The notes: generated by a model from the sequence alone, not told the origin. DNA of 64,000 bases from CBDBLK01 sp965215445 (GCA_965215445.1 CBDCDT010000002.1:1922001-1986000), one strand, 5' to 3'. Shown: positions 25,403 to 33,369, counted from the stretch's first letter. A program made the numbers and translations.

Positions 25403-26560
25403 ATGCAAAAAGTGAAGCTTTACCCACGTCTTTTTCGCTGTCCCGAGTCCAGCTTTTTTTTGCTCGGCCCGAGGGGAACGGGCAAGACCACTCTCGTGCG
25501 CCAACTGGGTATCGCCTCATGTGAGGTTTCCCTGCTCGACGAAGAGAGATACCAGAGTTATTTGGCCAGACCGGGCCTGTTTTACGAAGAATTGCTTTCT
25601 CTGGGGGAGGGTTCGTGGGCCTTTGTCGACGAAATTCAACGCCTGCCGGGCCTCTTAAATGAAGTCCATCGCCTTATCGAAGACCGCAAACTGCGTTTTA
25701 TTCTCACTGGTTCGAGTGCCCGCAAACTGCGCCGCTCGGGGGTCAATCTCCTGGGGGGGCGGGCAGTAAGTCGCTACCTCTATCCGCTAACTCCCATGGA
25801 AATGGGGAGTGATTTTTCCCTCGAAGAGGCCTTGCAGATGGGGACGATTCCACTGGTTCACGCTGCCCAGGACAAACGGGAAACGTTGAAAACCTATGTT
25901 CAAACCTACCTGAAGGAAGAGATTCAGGCAGAGGCCATCGTGCGCAATCTCGGCGGTTTTTCGCGCTTTCTTCCAGTGGCGGCCCTCTTTCATGGGCAAG
26001 TGGTCAACCTCTCCAACATAGCGCGGGATTGTGGGGTGGCCAGGCCTACCGTGGTCGGATTTTTTCAAATTTTGCAGGATACATTGTTGTTAAAAAAAGT
26101 GGAGGCCTTTGAATCCAAAATCCGAGTGCGCGAGCGCAGGAAGGCCAAATGCTATTTTATCGACCCCGGATTGGTGAGGGCGATCAAGGGAGTGCGTGGA
26201 CTTGTCGGCCCAGAGGAAAAGGGAGTTCTCTTTGAGGGCCTGATCTTTACCCTGCTCTCATTTCAAAAAGATACTTACGGGGATATTGATGGCATTTTCT
26301 ACTGGTCTCCGGCCGAGGCCAGGCGCTTGGAAGTTGATTTTGTTCTGACCAGGGGAGGAGAGAGAATCGCTATTGAAGTCAAGGCGGTGGAAAATATCCG
26401 CTCCGAACACTTCAAGGGATTGAGGGCAATCAGGCCTCTCAAAGGCCTTGCCAGAAGAATCCTGGTTTACCTTGGCCGGCGGGACAGGGTCGCCGAAGAC
26501 GGCATCGAAATTCTCACTTTTGTCAGTTTTATCAAATTGCTCCAAGAGCGGGTATTTTAA
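25403..26560 (+). CDS. AAA ATPase with DUF4143 domain, first copy
   Basis: This 385-residue protein belongs to the ATP-binding AAA_14/DUF4143 family (COG1373-type). Walker A is LLGPRGTGKTT near residue 21, a Walker B-like AFVDEIQRLP follows, and a sensor-like FILTGSSARKL is present. The C-terminal DUF4143 part has a winged-helix-like segment (LSNIARDCGVARPTV) and a PD-(D/E)XK-like core (LEVDFVLTRGGERIAIEVKA). These proteins are common, often stand-alone and scattered between strains; their function is not settled. It is a paralogue of the gene at 32147-33298. It has its own consensus promoter and apparently a leaderless start. Confidence 0.9.
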   Translation: MQKVKLYPRLFRCPESSFFLLGPRGTGKTTLVRQLGIASCEVSLLDEERYQSYLARPGLFYEELLSLGEGSWAFVDEIQRLPGLLNEVHRLIEDRKLRFILTGSSARKLRRSGVNLLGGRAVSRYLYPLTPMEMGSDFSLEEALQMGTIPLVHAAQDKRETLKTYVQTYLKEEIQAEAIVRNLGGFSRFLPVAALFHGQVVNLSNIARDCGVARPTVVGFFQILQDTLLLKKVEAFESKIRVRERRKAKCYFIDPGLVRAIKGVRGLVGPEEKGVLFEGLIFTLLSFQKDTYGDIDGIFYWSPAEARRLEVDFVLTRGGERIAIEVKAVENIRSEHFKGLRAIRPLKGLARRILVYLGRRDRVAEDGIEILTFVSFIKLLQERVF

Positions 26561-26561
26561 G

Positions 26562-26578
26562 GCCGCCTCCAAGGCGGC
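26562..26578. terminator. GC-rich hairpin after the ATPase gene
   Basis: GCCGCC-TCCAA-GGCGGC forms a perfect 6-bp stem directly after the ATPase stop codon. It lacks an immediate T-run (TTTTTT lies about 14 nt further on), so termination here would be weak. Confidence 0.35.
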
Positions 26579-26626
26579 AAAACCAGGCCCATTTTTTCAA
26601 AGCGCACTAGAATTTAAAATGGAGAG

Positions 26627-26995
26627 ATGAAGCTCTTTGCGCTCTTCTTTTTATTCGCTTTGGCAGGGCCTGCAGCATCCGCCTATCAGCAGGCGGACGC
26701 CTTTATTTTGGAGATAACAGACAAAAGAACCAGGATTTTATCGCCCACTCAGTGGAGCATTTCCCTGAATTTGATTGTCAAGAACAAAACTCTGCTCAAA
26801 TTGATCGGCAGGCTTGAAAACCAGGATCAAAAGGTGTTGAAGTACTTTACCATTGACCCCAGAAAAGATTACAGTTTGCCTCTTCCCGAACCCAAGGGGA
26901 ATCGGTTATTTTTTGTCTCCATGGTTCCTCCAATGCAAAAAATGGAACTCAAAATAGGGAGTCCGCCCCGTGAAATCCCCCCGCAACGGGACTAA
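26627..26995 (+). CDS. small exported protein upstream of the phosphoesterase
   Basis: This is a 122-residue protein with signal peptide MKLFALFFLFALAGPAASA. The mature part is beta-rich (ADAFILEITDKRTRIL, WSISLNLIVKNKTLLKLIG) and has no Cys. No family is recognised. ATG 26627 has GGAGAG close upstream. Its 3' end overlaps the phosphoesterase gene by 26 bp, so the two are likely co-expressed. Confidence 0.6.
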   Translation: MKLFALFFLFALAGPAASAYQQADAFILEITDKRTRILSPTQWSISLNLIVKNKTLLKLIGRLENQDQKVLKYFTIDPRKDYSLPLPEPKGNRLFFVSMVPPMQKMELKIGSPPREIPPQRD

Positions 26996-28145
26996 AAACA
27001 AATTCGGCAAAGTCATCCTTGTCATCTCCGATTTGCACTTGGGAGCGGGGGAGAAGGTGAAAGGGCGGCGCAATTTTCTGGAAGACTTTCACTACGACAG
27101 GGAATTGGTGGAATTTCTCGAATACTACAGCACCGGCGAGTACGCCGGCCGCGAAATCGAGTTGATTATCAACGGAGATTTCTTCGATCTTTTGGCAGTG
27201 CCCTTTGTTCCCTTTTTCGACGACGAATACTGGAGCGAAGAGGCCTCGCTGGAAAAATTAAAAATCATTTTGGCGGCCCATCCCCAGGTCATGCGCGCTC
27301 TCGACCGCTTCTTGTCGCGCAAGGGGAAAACGGTGACCTTTATCGTGGGCAACCACGATGCGGAATTTGTGCACGAGAGTCTGCGCCAGCATTTGTGCCG
27401 GCAATTTAAAAAAGAGAGACGCAAAAAATTCAAAATCGTTTTGGAGGAAAATGGAGAGTATTCCCCGGTGGAGGGAGTGCTTTTGCAACATGGCCACGAG
27501 TACGAGTTTGCCCACACCTTTGACGTGGGAAAATGCGTGGTTCAAGAGGTGGAAAAGGACGGGCCGGGGCGCAGCTATTTTATTCCCCCCTGGGGTTCGT
27601 ATTACGTCACCAGAATCGTCAATAAATTCAAGGAAGAGCGCTATTATATCAATGCTGTCAGGCCGATCAAAAAGGCGATGATTAACGGCCTGATCTACGA
27701 CACGCTCTACACCGTTCGCTTTATTATCGCCAGCACGTTTTATTTTTTTATGGTTCGCTTTATCAATTTTTTTCAGGGGGGGAAAAAAACGGTGCGCGAA
27801 ATTGTGGATGGCCTGATTGGCGAGTTAAAACTCTTCCTGGATTTGGAAGACTCCTGTGAAGTTCTTTTCGAGCGCCGGCCCGAGGTGGGATGCCTGATCG
27901 TCGGGCACACTCACGAACCGAGTTTCCGCACCTTTGTCGATGGCAGGGCCTTTATCAACACCGGAACGTGGACGGATATGTACTATCTGGACTGGGGCAA
28001 AGGGCGACATTCTCCCCAACTCACCTATGCCCAAATCGACGTGTCTCCCGAGCGCGCCAAAAAACGGGATCACCCTCTGGACGGTTTGGATTTGGCGCTC
28101 AACGTGTGGATGGGGGTTAATCCCGGCCCCTTCCGCGAATTTTAG
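26970..28145 (+). CDS. calcineurin-like metallophosphoesterase, LpxH-like
   Basis: This 391-residue protein has all metallophosphoesterase motifs in order: VISDLHLG, INGDFFD, VGNHDAEF, LQHGHEYE and VGHTHEPS. The closest recognisable type is UDP-2,3-diacylglucosamine hydrolase-like, which would act in lipid A synthesis. At about 390 residues with an insert containing a hydrophobic stretch (VRFIIASTFYFFMVRFINFF) it is longer than typical LpxH (~240), so substrate is uncertain. The hydrophobic insert suggests membrane association. The start is GTG 26970 with GGGAG upstream. Confidence 0.85.
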   Translation: MKSPRNGTKNKFGKVILVISDLHLGAGEKVKGRRNFLEDFHYDRELVEFLEYYSTGEYAGREIELIINGDFFDLLAVPFVPFFDDEYWSEEASLEKLKIILAAHPQVMRALDRFLSRKGKTVTFIVGNHDAEFVHESLRQHLCRQFKKERRKKFKIVLEENGEYSPVEGVLLQHGHEYEFAHTFDVGKCVVQEVEKDGPGRSYFIPPWGSYYVTRIVNKFKEERYYINAVRPIKKAMINGLIYDTLYTVRFIIASTFYFFMVRFINFFQGGKKTVREIVDGLIGELKLFLDLEDSCEVLFERRPEVGCLIVGHTHEPSFRTFVDGRAFINTGTWTDMYYLDWGKGRHSPQLTYAQIDVSPERAKKRDHPLDGLDLALNVWMGVNPGPFREF

Positions 28146-28271
28146 TCACAGCTTATACTTCAGGTCGTCTTGGGGGTCAGTTTCGCCATCGCTCCTTGCG
28201 ACGTGCTTGTTGCACGCCTCAGTCGCTCTGTCTTACTTCACCCCAATCCAACCTAAATTACAAACTGTGAC
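28145..28271. repeat. dispersed structured element, copy 2
   Basis: The ends are perfect inverted repeats GTCACAG (28145-28151) and CTGTGAC (28265-28271). The core hairpin is GCGACGTGC, loop TTGTT, then GCAC, GCCTCA and GTCGC (28198-28226). An inner pair TTGGGG/CCCCAA also matches. Core and layout are shared with 15415-15543, while loop and outer stem differ. It lies at the 3' end of the phosphoesterase gene, touching its stop codon, and could also act as a terminator. Confidence 0.75.
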
Positions 28272-28311
28272 GTACCTCTTAAGAAGTTTTTTATCACATT
28301 TTGATAGTTTT

Positions 28312-28950
28312 TTAGTGCTGGTGGATGAGTACCGATCGGGAGGAATTTTCTCCGCCGTGAGGGGAACTCAGGATATAACATAAGGCAGAGGCCCCAAACG
28401 CTCCGGCCCCCAAGGCCGCCAGTGTGGTCAGATAAGTATTGCGTGGTAAGAAAACGCTTCTGCCCTTGATGGGAGGGCTGTTGACCATATGGATAAGCTC
28501 TTTTACCGTCAGCCAGGCAAAGCTTCCGATACTGACCAGAACGGCAATATCCGCTACAATTCCCAATTGTTTTTTCAGGCCATCGTCTTCAGGAGTCGAT
28601 TCATTCTCTTCTTCATTGCGTTTTTCAAGGGCATTTTCCATTCCCAAAAGACAGCCTGAGGTTGCGACCCCTGCACCGAGAAGAAAAGGTAAGGCGGATA
28701 TGCCGGCGGCCCGAATCTCTTCCGGCGGGATTTCAGCGAGGGCGGAGAGGATTTGCCGGGAAGTACATTCGTCCAACTCTTGCGCAGATTCGGCCTCTAC
28801 ACGCAGGGCCTGCGGCCGGGGGAGATTGACTTTATCTGCGAGGCGGCAGACGGCCTCCCCATCCCGGTTCAATAAAACCTTCTGTTTGGCCACGGCATAA
28901 GTGCCGGGTGAGGAAAGCAGGGAAATGGCGAATAAGAAAAAAAGGTTCAT
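28312..28950 (-). CDS. exported/membrane protein, tandem paralogue B
   Basis: This 212-residue protein has signal peptide MNLFFLFAISLLSSPGTYA. It then carries the segment KVLLNRDGEAVCRLADKVNL and QALRVEAESAQELDEC, which is almost identical to the upstream neighbour, and two hydrophobic helices in the second half (IAVLVSIGSFAWLTV; LAALGAGAFGASALCYIL). No family is recognised. ATG 28950 has AAGGAG upstream. It is a tandem duplicate of the gene at 28988-29554; the membrane-proximal and Cys-containing ends are conserved between them. Confidence 0.65.
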   Translation of the reverse strand: MNLFFLFAISLLSSPGTYAVAKQKVLLNRDGEAVCRLADKVNLPRPQALRVEAESAQELDECTSRQILSALAEIPPEEIRAAGISALPFLLGAGVATSGCLLGMENALEKRNEEENESTPEDDGLKKQLGIVADIAVLVSIGSFAWLTVKELIHMVNSPPIKGRSVFLPRNTYLTTLAALGAGAFGASALCYILSSPHGGENSSRSVLIHQH

Positions 28951-28987
28951 TTTTAACTCCTTGGAGTAACCATTCACTGGCCTAATA

Positions 28988-29554
28988 TTAGTTGAGAATA
29001 TAGCACAAAAAGGAAGTCCCAAAGGCCCCTGCGCCCAGGCCCGCCAGCGCGGCCAAATAGGATTTGCGCGGCAATGGGGATATTTTAGAGGCCTTCACCA
29101 TGTGAACGAACTCTCTGCCGGTGAGATGGAGGAAGGCCAGAGAACTGCCGACGACGCTGAATATCCCGATGGTTGCCAATTGCTGTTTGAAATAACTTTT
29201 GGGGACATCTTCCGGCGAGGCCGCTTCCATACCCATCAGGCAACCCATGGGGGCGGCACCAAGGCCTAAAGCGATGGGCAGAGCGGACACGCTGGCGGCC
29301 CGAATCTCTTCCGGCGGGACTTCAGCGAGAGCGGAGAGGATTTGATGAGAATTACATTCATCCAATTCCAGCAAGGATTCGGCCTCTACACGCAGGGCCT
29401 GCGGCCAGGAGAGATTGACTTTATCTGCGAGGCGGCAAACGGCTTCCCCATCCCGGTTCAATAAAACTCTCTGATCCGATTCAGCGCAAACACCCGAAGA
29501 AAAAAGGAAAAGTGAGATGGCAAAGGGCAAAATAAAGTTCACAAAATCTCCCAT
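28988..29554 (-). CDS. exported/membrane protein, tandem paralogue A
   Basis: This is a 189-residue protein with an N-terminal hydrophobic signal (VNFILPFAISLFLFSSGVCA). The segment VLLNRDGEAVCRLADKVNLSWPQALRVEAES is shared with the next gene, and helices near VSALPIALGLGAAPMG and LAGLGAGAFGTSFLCYIL follow. It lacks an acidic insert (RNEEENESTPED) present in its paralogue. Function is unknown. I chose ATG 29554 because the frame further upstream has no family support and overlaps the divergent LRR gene region. The gap to the next gene is 37 bp. Confidence 0.65.
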   Translation of the reverse strand: MGDFVNFILPFAISLFLFSSGVCAESDQRVLLNRDGEAVCRLADKVNLSWPQALRVEAESLLELDECNSHQILSALAEVPPEEIRAASVSALPIALGLGAAPMGCLMGMEAASPEDVPKSYFKQQLATIGIFSVVGSSLAFLHLTGREFVHMVKASKISPLPRKSYLAALAGLGAGAFGTSFLCYILN

Positions 29555-29668
29555 AAAGAGTTGTAGTGGGAAAACTTCTATAGTGTGTGCGGGGGGTTTG
29601 AAATACGCAATGCAGCTAAGGCGCTTTTGTGATTGACGGCCGGTTTTTCCTGCCAAAGACTATTGAGG

Positions 29669-30511
29669 ATGTATTTTCGTGCCCCTTTTATTTTTGCCCT
29701 GCTGGCAGGCCTTTTTGCCAGGCCCTTAAAGGCCGGCATTTGTTACCGGACTCCTCAAGTCAGGCAGGCCATCATTTCTCAAATTGAAGTGGCCACCGGC
29801 CAGGCGCTCAAATGCACGCAAATCGACTTTGAATTGCTCTCTCAGGTCAAAACCTTGTCGCTGAAAAATAGCAATTTAAAGGCGCTCAGACGCGACGATT
29901 TTTTGGGGCTGGGTTCCCTGGTGGAACTCGACCTCTCGGGCAATTCCCTGAGAGAGTTTCCGGGGGGATTGGGATTTTTGCCAAAGCTTGCGAGACTCAA
30001 CCTCTCGCGCAACCTTTTGGCCAAGCACTTTCCCAAAAGTTTGAGCAGACTTGCCCGCCTGGAATGGCTCGACCTCTCCGATAATAATTTGGTCGGCCCC
30101 CTGCCCGAATACCTGGGGAAACTGACCGCTCTGGAATGGCTCGACATCTCCCACAATCAGTTGATCGGCCCCCTGCCGTCGGGCATGGGAGACTTGAAAG
30201 TTTTAAAATTTCTCAATCTCTCCAAAAATCTTTTGACCGGCCCCATTCCCGCCACTTGGAGCGGAATGGAGGGCGTGGAGGTTCTCTACCTCCACACCAA
30301 CCGCTTGACCGACCCCACGCCACTCAAGATTCCTGAACTCAAAAATTTGAAAAGGCTCGACATCTACGACAACCCCTTGAGGCCCTTGCCCCAAAGTTGG
30401 AGCAAAAATTTTGATGCCCTCTTTTGGCGGCCGTCGTCCTTTTTGGAAGAGTTGTGGCGCAGGTGCAAGCAGCGACAAGAGGGCCGCCGTCGTCACGCCC
30501 CGGGGGCGTGA
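29669..30511 (+). CDS. exported leucine-rich-repeat protein, plant-type repeats
   Basis: This 280-residue protein has signal peptide MYFRAPFIFALLAGLFA. About eight leucine-rich repeats of ~23-24 residues follow, of the plant-type form LxxLxxLDLSxNxLxGPxP (for example LEWLDISHNQLIGPLPSGM). The repeats form a curved solenoid that binds proteins. Start alternatives are ATG 29669, which gives a good signal peptide, or the upstream TTG 29633. The stop TGA lies in the palindromic sequence CACGCCCCGGGGGCGTG. Its end touches the putative insertion boundary of the toxin-antitoxin pair. Confidence 0.75.
   Translation: MYFRAPFIFALLAGLFARPLKAGICYRTPQVRQAIISQIEVATGQALKCTQIDFELLSQVKTLSLKNSNLKALRRDDFLGLGSLVELDLSGNSLREFPGGLGFLPKLARLNLSRNLLAKHFPKSLSRLARLEWLDLSDNNLVGPLPEYLGKLTALEWLDISHNQLIGPLPSGMGDLKVLKFLNLSKNLLTGPIPATWSGMEGVEVLYLHTNRLTDPTPLKIPELKNLKRLDIYDNPLRPLPQSWSKNFDALFWRPSSFLEELWRRCKQRQEGRRRHAPGA
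30492..30509. repeat. 18-bp direct repeat, left boundary of the toxin-antitoxin segment
   Basis: GTCACGCCCCGGGGGCGT; the right copy at 31134-31151 differs by one base (GTCACACCCCGGGGGCGT). Here it encodes the C-terminal residues of the LRR protein (HAPGA). The pair frames the 0.6-kb toxin-antitoxin segment. Confidence 0.7.
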
Positions 30512-30521
30512 AATCAGATGT

Positions 30522-30824
30522 TTAGGCCGCCTTTAGTGTAACTTTCAACTTTATTTTGGCATCGTGAAGCCTGTCTTGAAAAACTTGTATAATCATTACT
30601 TCTTTGGGGTAACCCATGGCCTTGGCAATTTTTGCGGCAAGTTCGACAGATGCGGCCCTTCGGCCTTTTTCGATGTCGCAAATCAGTCCTTTAGAGATGT
30701 TTAATGTTTTTGCCAGTTTCGATTGAGTTATTCCGTCTGCTTTTCTCAAAGAGGCCAGGAGTCTCCCAAAAGTCAGGGGCCGTTTTCCAACTTTGCTTAA
30801 AAATGTTTTTGCATCAATACTCAT
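30522..30824 (-). CDS. HTH antitoxin, HigA/XRE type
   Basis: This is a 100-residue protein with an XRE-type helix-turn-helix (ITQSKLAKTLNISKGLICDIEKGRR). It is encoded directly after a RelE/HigB-like toxin and its start overlaps the toxin end by 11 bp, the order of higBA-type loci. The antitoxin is expected to neutralise the toxin and repress the operon by binding the palindrome at 31098-31121. It ends 10 bp from the LRR stop. Confidence 0.85.
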   Translation of the reverse strand: MSIDAKTFLSKVGKRPLTFGRLLASLRKADGITQSKLAKTLNISKGLICDIEKGRRAASVELAAKIAKAMGYPKEVMIIQVFQDRLHDAKIKLKVTLKAA

Positions 30825-31092
30825 GCTTATTTACCTCCAAAACTTCGACAAATTTGATGTGGTTGTTCTCTATCCTGTAAATGGCCCGATAGGCCTTATT
30901 GAGACGAATTGATCTCTGCCCTTTCCGTTTACCTTTTAATGCTTCATCACGGAATCCCTTTATCTTTTTTGTCTTTTCGAGTCCGACCTGATTAATGGCA
31001 TTAACCCAAAAAGTGAATTTATCAAAGATAAATTGCGGAACTTTTGCAAGGTCTTTTTGGGCCTTCCTGGTTAATCGGACACTTTTTATCAT
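30814..31092 (-). CDS. RelE/HigB-type toxin
   Basis: This is a 92-residue basic protein of the RelE/ParE/HigB superfamily: KSVRLTRKAQKDLAKVP, QRSIRLNKAYRAIYRIENN and FVEVLEVNKHEY. Members of this fold are usually mRNA interferases or gyrase poisons; which one is not decidable here. ATG 31092 follows a promoter whose -10 box ends 5 bp before it, with no Shine-Dalgarno sequence, so the mRNA may be leaderless. The operon looks inserted between two convergent genes. Confidence 0.85.
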   Translation of the reverse strand: MIKSVRLTRKAQKDLAKVPQFIFDKFTFWVNAINQVGLEKTKKIKGFRDEALKGKRKGQRSIRLNKAYRAIYRIENNHIKFVEVLEVNKHEY

Positions 31093-31097
31093 GCTAT

Positions 31098-31126
31098 AAA
31101 ATACTCAAATATGAGTATTTTGTCAA
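31098..31126 (-). promoter_or_regulatory. toxin-antitoxin promoter with palindromic operator
   Basis: On the minus strand a TTGACA box (31126-31121) and TATTTT (31103-31098) are spaced by 17 bp. A perfect 10-bp inverted repeat, AAAATACTCA-AATA-TGAGTATTTT (31098-31121), fills the spacer and the -10 box. It is well placed as the operator for HTH-antitoxin autorepression. Confidence 0.8.
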
Positions 31127-31133
31127 GTGTGCT

Positions 31134-31151
31134 GTCACACCCCGGGGGCGT
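31134..31151. repeat. 18-bp direct repeat, right boundary of the toxin-antitoxin segment
   Basis: GTCACACCCCGGGGGCGT, 17 of 18 identical to 30492-30509. It encodes the C-terminal AYAPGV of the MBL-fold hydrolase on the minus strand. Removing the segment between the copies would leave the LRR and MBL genes overlapping tail to tail with both stop codons intact. Confidence 0.7.
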
Positions 31152-32055
31152 AGGCCAGCGCCTCTTTGGCCTCGAAAAGCTCACTCCCCACAAAGCGCCC
31201 CTTGGCGTCGAGGTTGATGCTCGCACCCCACCAGGCGGGGTCGTGTTCAAAGATGACTTTGAGTTTTTCCCGGCAGATGAAATCCAGCAGGCGGCGCTTG
31301 TCTTGGGTGGTGACTCCGGGACTGATGTCGTAGCCCATCACCCAGGGGATGTGGATGTGGTGGGAGGTGGGAACCAGGTCGGCGAGGTAAAAATAATTGT
31401 GGTCATAGGGATGCATCATGTGGGGGGTGTGCCCGTGACTCAGCTTGAACTTGAGGGGATGCCCTCGCGCCAGTTCCATCAACTCCCCCTCTTCTCCCCG
31501 GTGAAAGATCAGTTGTCCCCGCTCGCGGTAGTATTCCAAAACGGGAGCGAAGTTTTTGGGATGGAAACTTCCGCCGTCGCGCTCGGTGGGGCCTAGGGCG
31601 TAGTGGTAGTGGTCTTGGTGAAGGTGGCAGCGGGCGCGGGGGAACACCGGCCGCATCCGCCCATCCTCTTGAAACCCGATGCCGCCGGCGTGGTCGAAGT
31701 GAAGATGGCTGAGCACCAGGTCGGTGACCTGCTCGCAAGTTTTGCCCAATTGGGCGAGTGCCTGGGCCAGGGGAGAGCGCCCACCGCGCACGTCAAAGCG
31801 CAGGTCAAAAGTCTCCCCGTGGTAGTCCCCGATGCCGGTATCGACCACCACCAGGCGGGTTTGCGTCTCGATCATCCACAGGCGCAGCGCCAGGTCGATG
31901 CGGTTTTGGGAGTCGGCGGGGGCCACCCGGTTCCACAAAGGTTTGGGAATGATGCCGAACATGGCACCGCCGTCCAGGCGAAAGCGGGCGGGTTCGACCA
32001 GGGCGTATTGGACACTCACCGTACAAGGGTATGCCAAGGCCGGGGAAAGGGGCAA
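31135..32055 (-). CDS. metallo-beta-lactamase-fold hydrolase
   Basis: This is a ~306-residue MBL-fold enzyme with VVVDTGIGD, the zinc motif LVLSHLHFDHAGG, a His-rich HLHQDHYHYALG, FKLSHGHTPHMM, YLADLVPTSHH and FEHDPAW. Such enzymes hydrolyse esters, lactones or phosphodiesters; the HLHFDHAGG form is like that of lactonase-type members, but the substrate cannot be read off. The start is unsure: TTG 32055 gives the longest frame, and GTG 32019 (MSVQYALVEPARF) would fit the family N-terminus better. It overlaps the right-hand 18-bp repeat at its 3' end. Confidence 0.85.
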   Translation of the reverse strand: MPLSPALAYPCTVSVQYALVEPARFRLDGGAMFGIIPKPLWNRVAPADSQNRIDLALRLWMIETQTRLVVVDTGIGDYHGETFDLRFDVRGGRSPLAQALAQLGKTCEQVTDLVLSHLHFDHAGGIGFQEDGRMRPVFPRARCHLHQDHYHYALGPTERDGGSFHPKNFAPVLEYYRERGQLIFHRGEEGELMELARGHPLKFKLSHGHTPHMMHPYDHNYFYLADLVPTSHHIHIPWVMGYDISPGVTTQDKRRLLDFICREKLKVIFEHDPAWWGASINLDAKGRFVGSELFEAKEALAYAPGV

Positions 32056-32060
32056 GTCCT

Positions 32061-32121
32061 AAAAAATGGCAACTATACTGCCATTTTTTCGTAAAAAGTG
32101 GACATTATACTGCCATTTTTT
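32061..32121. promoter_or_regulatory. TGCCATTTTTT repeat cluster between the MBL and ATPase genes
   Basis: AAAAAATGGCA (32061-32071) and TGCCATTTTTT (32079-32089) form a perfect 11-bp inverted repeat with a 7-bp spacer. TGCCATTTTTT recurs at 32111-32121, and TATACTGCCATTTTTT is directly repeated with 32-bp spacing, about three helical turns. A -10-like TATGCT lies at 32129-32134, 12 bp before the ATPase ATG. This looks like an operator array for a divergent promoter. Confidence 0.5.
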
Positions 32122-32146
32122 GCGAAAATATGCTATCTTTTGACTC

Positions 32147-33298
32147 ATGTTGTACCAAAGGGCCTTGGATTTACGGGAATTGCTGCGCCAAAAGGGCCAT
32201 TTTTTGCTTGGCCCCCGGTCTACGGGCAAGTCCTTCTGGATTCGCCGGACTCTCAAGGCCGAACTCTTTTTTGACCTGCTCGACCAAAGTCTTTTGAGGC
32301 GATTGCTCGCCCGCCCGCAGACCTTGAGGGAGACTATCGCCGCCAAAGCGCCGCGCCCGCAAGAGATAGTCGTCATCGACGAAATCCAGAAGGCCCCGGA
32401 ACTGCTCGACGAGGTTCACGCCCTGATCGAAGAGTATGGACTGCGCTTTTTGCTCACCGGAAGCAGTGCCCGCAAACTTAAAAAGGGGGCGGCAAACTTA
32501 CTGGCGGGGCGGGTTTGGATGGCCCAGCTTTTTCCCCTGACGTGGAGGGAACTGGGGGGAGATTTTGATCTTATTCGCTACCTCAATTTTGGAGGACTGC
32601 CCCAAATCTATACTTCTGCCTCGCCCGAAAAAGAGATGAAGAACTATGTCGATCTCTATATCAAAGAAGAAGTGCAGGCGGAGGGGCTGATCCGCAACAT
32701 GGCACGTTTTTACAGCTTCTTTGAGAGCGTCGGATACCTTAATGGAGAGGAACTCAACTACCAGGGATGGAGTAGCGATACCGGCATCCCCAGAAAGACG
32801 TTGCAGGGCCATACGGAAATTCTGCGCGATACCCTGATCGCCTTTGAACTTCCCGCCTTCACCAAAACCCGCAAGCGCAAGGCCATATCCCGCTCGAAGT
32901 TGTATTTTTTTGACGTGGGGGTGGCCGCTTTTTTGGCCAGGCGTGCGACCATTTCCGCAGCGGGAAGTTCTGACTTTGGGCGCGCTTTCGAGCACTTTAT
33001 CATTCAGGAATGTCGGGCCTGTCTGTCCTATACCCAAAAAGACTGGCGACTCAGCTACTGGCGCAGTTACTCCCAACGGGAGGTAGATTTGTGTTTGGGA
33101 ACCCATTATGCCCTGGAGATTAAGGCCCGCGAAAACGTCACCCGCGCACACCTCAAGGGGCTTAGCGCCTTACGGGAAGAAGGACTTTTCGAGAACTATA
33201 TAGTGGTGAGTCTCGAACCTCGCAAACGGCTGGTCGATGGAATTGTCATTTGGCCGTGGCGGGAGTTTTTGCAACACCTCTGGGAGGAGGCGGTTTGA
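32147..33298 (+). CDS. AAA ATPase with DUF4143 domain, second copy
   Basis: This 383-residue paralogue of the 25403-26560 ATPase has Walker A LLGPRSTGKSF, Walker B-like IVVIDEIQKAP and FLLTGSSARKL. The C-terminal DUF4143 region has REVDLCLGTHYALEIKA, which keeps the D...ExK pattern of PD-(D/E)XK folds. The two copies differ widely in sequence, so duplication is not recent. ATG 32147 has no ribosome binding site and lies 12 bp after a -10-like box, again suggesting a short or absent leader. Function in the family is not settled. Confidence 0.88.
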   Translation: MLYQRALDLRELLRQKGHFLLGPRSTGKSFWIRRTLKAELFFDLLDQSLLRRLLARPQTLRETIAAKAPRPQEIVVIDEIQKAPELLDEVHALIEEYGLRFLLTGSSARKLKKGAANLLAGRVWMAQLFPLTWRELGGDFDLIRYLNFGGLPQIYTSASPEKEMKNYVDLYIKEEVQAEGLIRNMARFYSFFESVGYLNGEELNYQGWSSDTGIPRKTLQGHTEILRDTLIAFELPAFTKTRKRKAISRSKLYFFDVGVAAFLARRATISAAGSSDFGRAFEHFIIQECRACLSYTQKDWRLSYWRSYSQREVDLCLGTHYALEIKARENVTRAHLKGLSALREEGLFENYIVVSLEPRKRLVDGIVIWPWREFLQHLWEEAV

Positions 33299-33369
33299 AA
33301 TGGTGCGACGTTCCTTTTAGATGCAGTTGGCGGTTATTATGATGGGGAACAACTGAGGATGGATGCCCT

